Of a DNA stretch of 64,000 bases, positions 60,145 through 64,000 are shown piece after piece. Source of the DNA: Coleophoma eucalyptorum (Eukaryota > Ascomycota > Leotiomycetes > Helotiales > Dermateaceae); assembly GCA_026120035.1 (NCBI GenBank), contig JALRME010000007.1, forward strand, positions 558,001 to 622,000. The letters run 5' to 3'. Within the stretch, counting starts at the first letter, position 1. Each line of letters starts with the position of its first letter. The notes beneath the pieces are model-generated. The model did not search any database. It had not been told where the DNA came from and was given only the letters and a program-made list of their open reading frames with translations. Position numbers and translations under genes: made by a program.

Positions 60145-63100
60145 TGTGATGGAATCTGTAGATGAGCACTAGTTATGAGAAAACTTTTATGTTGTGGTTT
60201 TGGTACATGCTTTTCAAATTTGGATGGTTTAAAACCTCGATGCTAGAGTTGCGTGTATATAGACCCACGAACCAATAGCCCTTTTTCAAAAACCTTCAAC
60301 CATTATTGACCTCGCCAAAGCCACCAAGATCTTCACATTCAAGTTCACTTCATATTCAATCACTTAACCTACGCAGCTGGAGGGCTGTAATCACGTGACA
60401 GAAATGAGGAAAAAAAATCTCAGCAGGATTCGTTGTCGGACGAGATAATGGAAAACCATCTATATTCAATTTCAAAAGGACGTCTATTCCGAACACTGCT
60501 TCTAGAGCCAATAAATTTCGCAATAAAACCAAATCTCATTGTAACACGCCGAGTCGTCTCTTCCCCACGAGGGACCAGTACGTGGGAGCACGTGGTGATA
60601 CTTGAAGCGGTCCCACTTAAAGCACCAGCATTCCAGCGGTCCAGACTTTCCCGCCTCCCGATAGAAATCTTATGAATGTGGAACAGATGATGAAGCAAAC
60701 CGCGACGAACAGCACATCATATCAGAATCCAGGGTTCAATAATTCCCAGAGGAACCTAGATGGATGGACAGGTCTAGCGTCGACTCTCCACGTCATCGAG
60801 TCGTATCTTGGTTGAGCCCACAAGGTGGCTGGTATCTTAACTTTCGTCATCAAGGTATATAGTACATTGTACAGGGCGATGTCCAAAAAAAGGCAACGAG
60901 AAAAGGAGTAAGGGAAGGAAACACGTTCTGGAATGTTTCGGAAACAAGCACTCTTTGGTCTGATCACGATGAAGCTGAAACATGAAGGGGAAGAAGGAAG
61001 GGTCCTTGAAGGGAGGATGGTCTAGGCACATGTGCACCCTGAAAGATTCATCATTGTTCCTTGCAGTAATTTGGAGAGATGAGGATCGAGGGTGCAGGCA
61101 TATCCCCCTTATTGCTGCATACGACCTCCAGAACAACATGTGTGATGCCTTTGCACCCACGATCTCGAGAGCTCCAAACTGTATCTCATCTGCCGTTCCA
61201 CTCAATCTGCTAGACTAGTACGAAGCTTTTCTCTCCGATTTGGCCGAAGAAATGCGCACGCACTGGTGGTTGTTTGAAGCATTCGAATGTTCCACGAGAA
61301 AACATTACTCAACCTTTTGCCCTGCATCTGTGTGCTTGCATACACTTGTGACGAGAGGCACTTGGACTTAGGGTCTTGCTTACTTGTTTGGTTTTGGTTT
61401 GAAGTTTAATTCAAACGTTCGAGTGGAAATGGATTTTCCGAGATGGAAAAGGGGGAAGTGCATTATTGATTCCGTTGCAGCCTCGAGATGGATGGTCAGA
61501 CGAAAGGATTTTTGAAGCTTACACAACATACTGCAGCGCACTGCACGCATGCATTTAATAATGACTGTACTATTCTGCGTAGTCATCCATACATTTGTAT
61601 TCCATGGTAGTTACGGGAGTCTCACCACGCAGGCGCGAATCCCTTCTGCAATCAATAAGTTCATTCGTACGCACTATTAATCCATCATAAATCAGGAAAG
61701 GTCGCGGGTAAAGTTGGTATGTCTGAGAATTCGCTTTACGACTATTGACGATGGCGGGTGTTCAAGGTGAGGGGTTGCCCCTCTGCGTTCAGGTTTTGGC
61801 ACGATATGCAGCCTATCCCGCGAGATCTTCCCTTCCTGCGACATCTCACTTACCCTTCCCGTCTGTAATCTTGGGCGACGCCAAGATAAGAATATCAAGA
61901 GAATAAGCCTGGTCTGCGAACATCTTGAAGTTGCAAGCATGAGAGGCAAAGAAGGGTTTACCCATCGACGATCGAGATGGGATGAATGTGAAATTCGGTT
62001 CTTGTCGGATGTTTGTTGAATGTTTGGCAACCTGATACCTCGATGGGAAAGGGTAGGAAAAATGGGTTTGAGTTTATCCCGTTGGTGGAAGGTTGTGGTA
62101 ACCATGGTGCAACCCACCACACAATTTTGAGATTCGAGGCTCGAACTGCTCTTTATCGGATAACTTATCTTGGGCCATGATTTAAAGGGCGAAAGGCTAA
62201 TTTGCAACGAATGCATTGGATCTGCAAAGATAGAACGGTCTGCATCGCATGCGTTGTCCAGTTGCCGAATGTGTATCCTGCAATCCTTACAAGCCTGCAT
62301 GAGCTGGCTAAGTGTGGAAGGCGTACACTATTCTGGAAGTTGCTGAATCAACCAGGAAGACGACCACGAGAATGAAGGGTAACTAGGTCAAGAGGCAAAG
62401 GAGGCAGGGGAGCTCCTAATATTATGTGAGGACGAGAAGATTCGAGGAATGCAAGTGGTAGTCGTGGTTACTGGCGCAAAGTCAAATCATCGAAGTATAC
62501 ACAAGGGCTGATGTGAGGGCTTATGGTTATCTCGTGTAGGTAGCTTATACGCAGTAGCTGAGTAAGGTGGTGATATTTACAGTTACGAGGACGCTAACAG
62601 GATACGGACGGTAATTGTACAGTACAGCACTCCCGCGTGCTGCTGCAAGGTTTGAAATTGGTATGGCGCCTCTTCAGCGCAACTCACTGTAAGGAAAGTT
62701 CAAGCAATCTAAGATGTTTATTGAATGCAGATGCTGGTGCCACCGCCATGATCCTTCGTCCGGAGCGTCGCAGGCAGCGGAAGTGAGCAGGTCCCTAGCA
62801 AGCAAGTCCCGACCGAGCATTGGAGATGGTTCAGCAAGTTGAGTAGGTTGAGCTTTGATGGAGCTTCAAGTTGAGGGCTGAGTCGTGCACGCGTGGAGTT
62901 GTAGGCACTGTCATCGCACCTGTATACGAATGTCCGAATGGGACGGTGGTTGATCGAGCAGACTCAATGGTACCATTCACGGATCTTGCCACCTCCTGAC
63001 CGGCTGGCGCATGGAACGAGGGTGCAGACGGGCAACGAATCATGGAGGCGCACAGAGGGAACCTGGAATCCAGTGAAACCCGTTTCCCAGGCGTTCTGAC

Positions 63101-63626
63101 TTTCCAGCGGATTCCTCTTGCTACCAAGAACTCAAGGGGTCGAAAGCAGAAACAGCCAAGTGGGGGCCGGCCGCGAGAGCTCAGAGCAGTGACAAGCTCG
63201 GGGTCGGGCACCTGTCCCTCTCGCCTCTGCTTGTGTGCGAGGAGGCGCCCCCGAGCCTTCCTATTGGCGCATCTGGGTAGTGCTCCTTCTCAGCGTCCCC
63301 CTCCGAAGCCCCCGTCGCTGCCTCTCCCTTGCCGTATAATTATAGCCCCTTGTCGGCGGGCTGAGCCTGAGTACGGAAAGACACACCAGCCCAGATCGGA
63401 ACATAGCGCAGCGTCTAAGCGAAAAGGACACCTTGAGAACATAAAGGTGGCCTCTTTCCCACCATCATCAGAAACACACCCCAAGGCGAGCTCTCAAAGC
63501 CAGACAAGACCAGACAGCAGTAGAATCTGATTGGGCCGTTGACACCCCGATACTGGTGCCTACCTACCAGCGATTACTGACTCACACCCGGCCCTCCGCC
63601 TCTTGCAACCTGTTCTTTTGAACAAC
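60145..63626. promoter_or_regulatory. Long intergenic region upstream of hacA
   Basis: 3.5 kb without a convincing gene. It holds the TAD2 promoter, with CACGTG at 60392-60397 and again near 60594, and probably a long leader and promoter of hacA. An open frame of 202 codons at 61692-62300 (minus) resembles no protein and has no homologous motif. Composition becomes GC-rich from about 62,850 to 63,330. Confidence 0.5.
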
Positions 63627-63650
63627 ATGGGCCAGTCCTACATCTACTAG
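63627..63650 (+). promoter_or_regulatory. Short upstream ORF in the hacA leader
   Basis: ATG at 63627 opens a seven-codon frame (MGQSYIY) ending in TAG, 67 bases before the main start. If it is on the mRNA it should lower translation of the main frame, as described for hacA leaders of Aspergillus and hac1 of Trichoderma. Confidence 0.6.
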
Positions 63651-63717
63651 GAGCTCTCCACACCGTCTGTCGTTCCATAGGCCCAACCCACCTAATACTA
63701 TCATTGAGAACATCACC

Positions 63718-64000
63718 ATGTCGTCTACTCCAAACCTCAAGTTTGAACATTCGCCGGCCGAAAGTCTTGTCGACTCATTTGTCTCAACTCCCGGCACACA
63801 GTACCCCTCCCTCTTTGGCACCATGGACCCACAAGAAGCCATGACGCCGCAGTCCTTCGACAACGACGACAGCATGTTCGGAGGTAGCGTGCGAGCCAGC
63901 AGTATTATCGAAGAAACACCAGCTCCAGAGAAGAAGCCGGTGAAGAAGAGAAAGTCTTGGGGGCAGCAATTGCCTGAACCCAAGACCAACCTTCCACCTA
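63718..64000 (+). CDS. hacA: bZIP transcription factor HacA/Hac1, 5' part
   Basis: The gene runs off the right edge; 94 codons are visible from the ATG at 63718. The start MSSTPNLKFEHSPAESLVDSF, a Ser/Thr-rich stretch and then KKRKSWGQQLPEPKTNLPP are the conserved lead-in to the bZIP basic region of filamentous fungal HacA, which would follow just beyond the window. HacA switches on ER chaperone and secretion genes in the unfolded protein response after Ire1 removes an unconventional intron from its mRNA; that intron lies outside the window. The call rests on the lead-in motif alone, but this motif is highly specific. Confidence 0.85.
   Translation, partial: MSSTPNLKFEHSPAESLVDSFVSTPGTQYPSLFGTMDPQEAMTPQSFDNDDSMFGGSVRASSIIEETPAPEKKPVKKRKSWGQQLPEPKTNLPP

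Noticed and set aside
61692..62300. 202-codon open frame on the minus strand upstream of hacA
   Set aside because: No recognisable domain, unlike composition to the neighbours, and a location in what should be leader and promoter DNA.
63042..63530. 162-codon plus-strand frame and 126-codon minus-strand frame overlapping in the GC-rich hacA upstream region
   Set aside because: GC-rich DNA lacks stop codons by chance; both frames overlap and neither resembles a protein.
1..64000. Secondary-metabolite or other functional gene cluster, tRNA genes, CRISPR, intact transposons
   Set aside because: The genes belong to unrelated housekeeping routes; no polyketide or peptide synthase is present; no tRNA B-box with a fitting A-box, repeat-spacer array or transposase frame was found by eye.

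Overview
This window is nuclear DNA of a filamentous ascomycete (Pezizomycotina; Leotiomycetes or a close relative is my guess from gene content, not a demonstrated placement). The signs are many short spliceosomal introns of about 45-90 bases with GTAAGT-like donors and CTAAC-like branch sites, families typical of moulds (X325 copper protein, BtgC-type GH17 glucanase, 21 kDa complex I subunit, HacA-type bZIP), and spacious intergenic DNA. I see no prokaryotic, CRISPR, rRNA, tRNA or intact transposon signal.

Left part (1-30,700) is ordinary gene-rich euchromatin: the 3' end of a ketoreductase (SDR), a MAPEG membrane protein, glucosamine-6-phosphate acetyltransferase (GNA1), an MFS sugar porter, a STRAP-like WD40 protein head-to-head with a PLAA/Doa1 ubiquitin-binding protein, an X325 LPMO-like GPI-anchored protein, an SRR1-like protein, an isochorismatase-fold hydrolase, a membrane-anchored GH17 beta-1,3-glucanase (BtgC), an 18-exon mitochondrial NAD(P) transhydrogenase, SAGA subunit Spt8, and a ZNFX1/Hrr1-type RNA helicase.

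Middle part (30,700-51,800) is gene-poor: a hexanucleotide repeat, a PARP-finger plus SAP-domain DNA-binding protein preceded by two MluI cell-cycle boxes, one small histidine-rich secreted protein, and an Est1/SMG-type protein standing alone between deserts of about 7.5 and 4.9 kb.

Right part (51,800-64,000) returns to housekeeping genes: Ski2 exosome helicase, the Csm3/Tipin fork-protection protein head-to-head with a complex I subunit, the tRNA adenosine deaminase subunit Tad2, then a long leader and the start of the unfolded-protein-response regulator HacA with a small upstream ORF.

The genes do not form one pathway or cluster. The most striking sequence features are a 4-base microexon needed to keep the transhydrogenase in frame, a strong hairpin directly after the Est1-like stop codon, the HacA upstream ORF, and paired MCB boxes ahead of the PARP-finger gene. 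All exon boundaries below were derived by eye from reading frame, splice consensus and family similarity.
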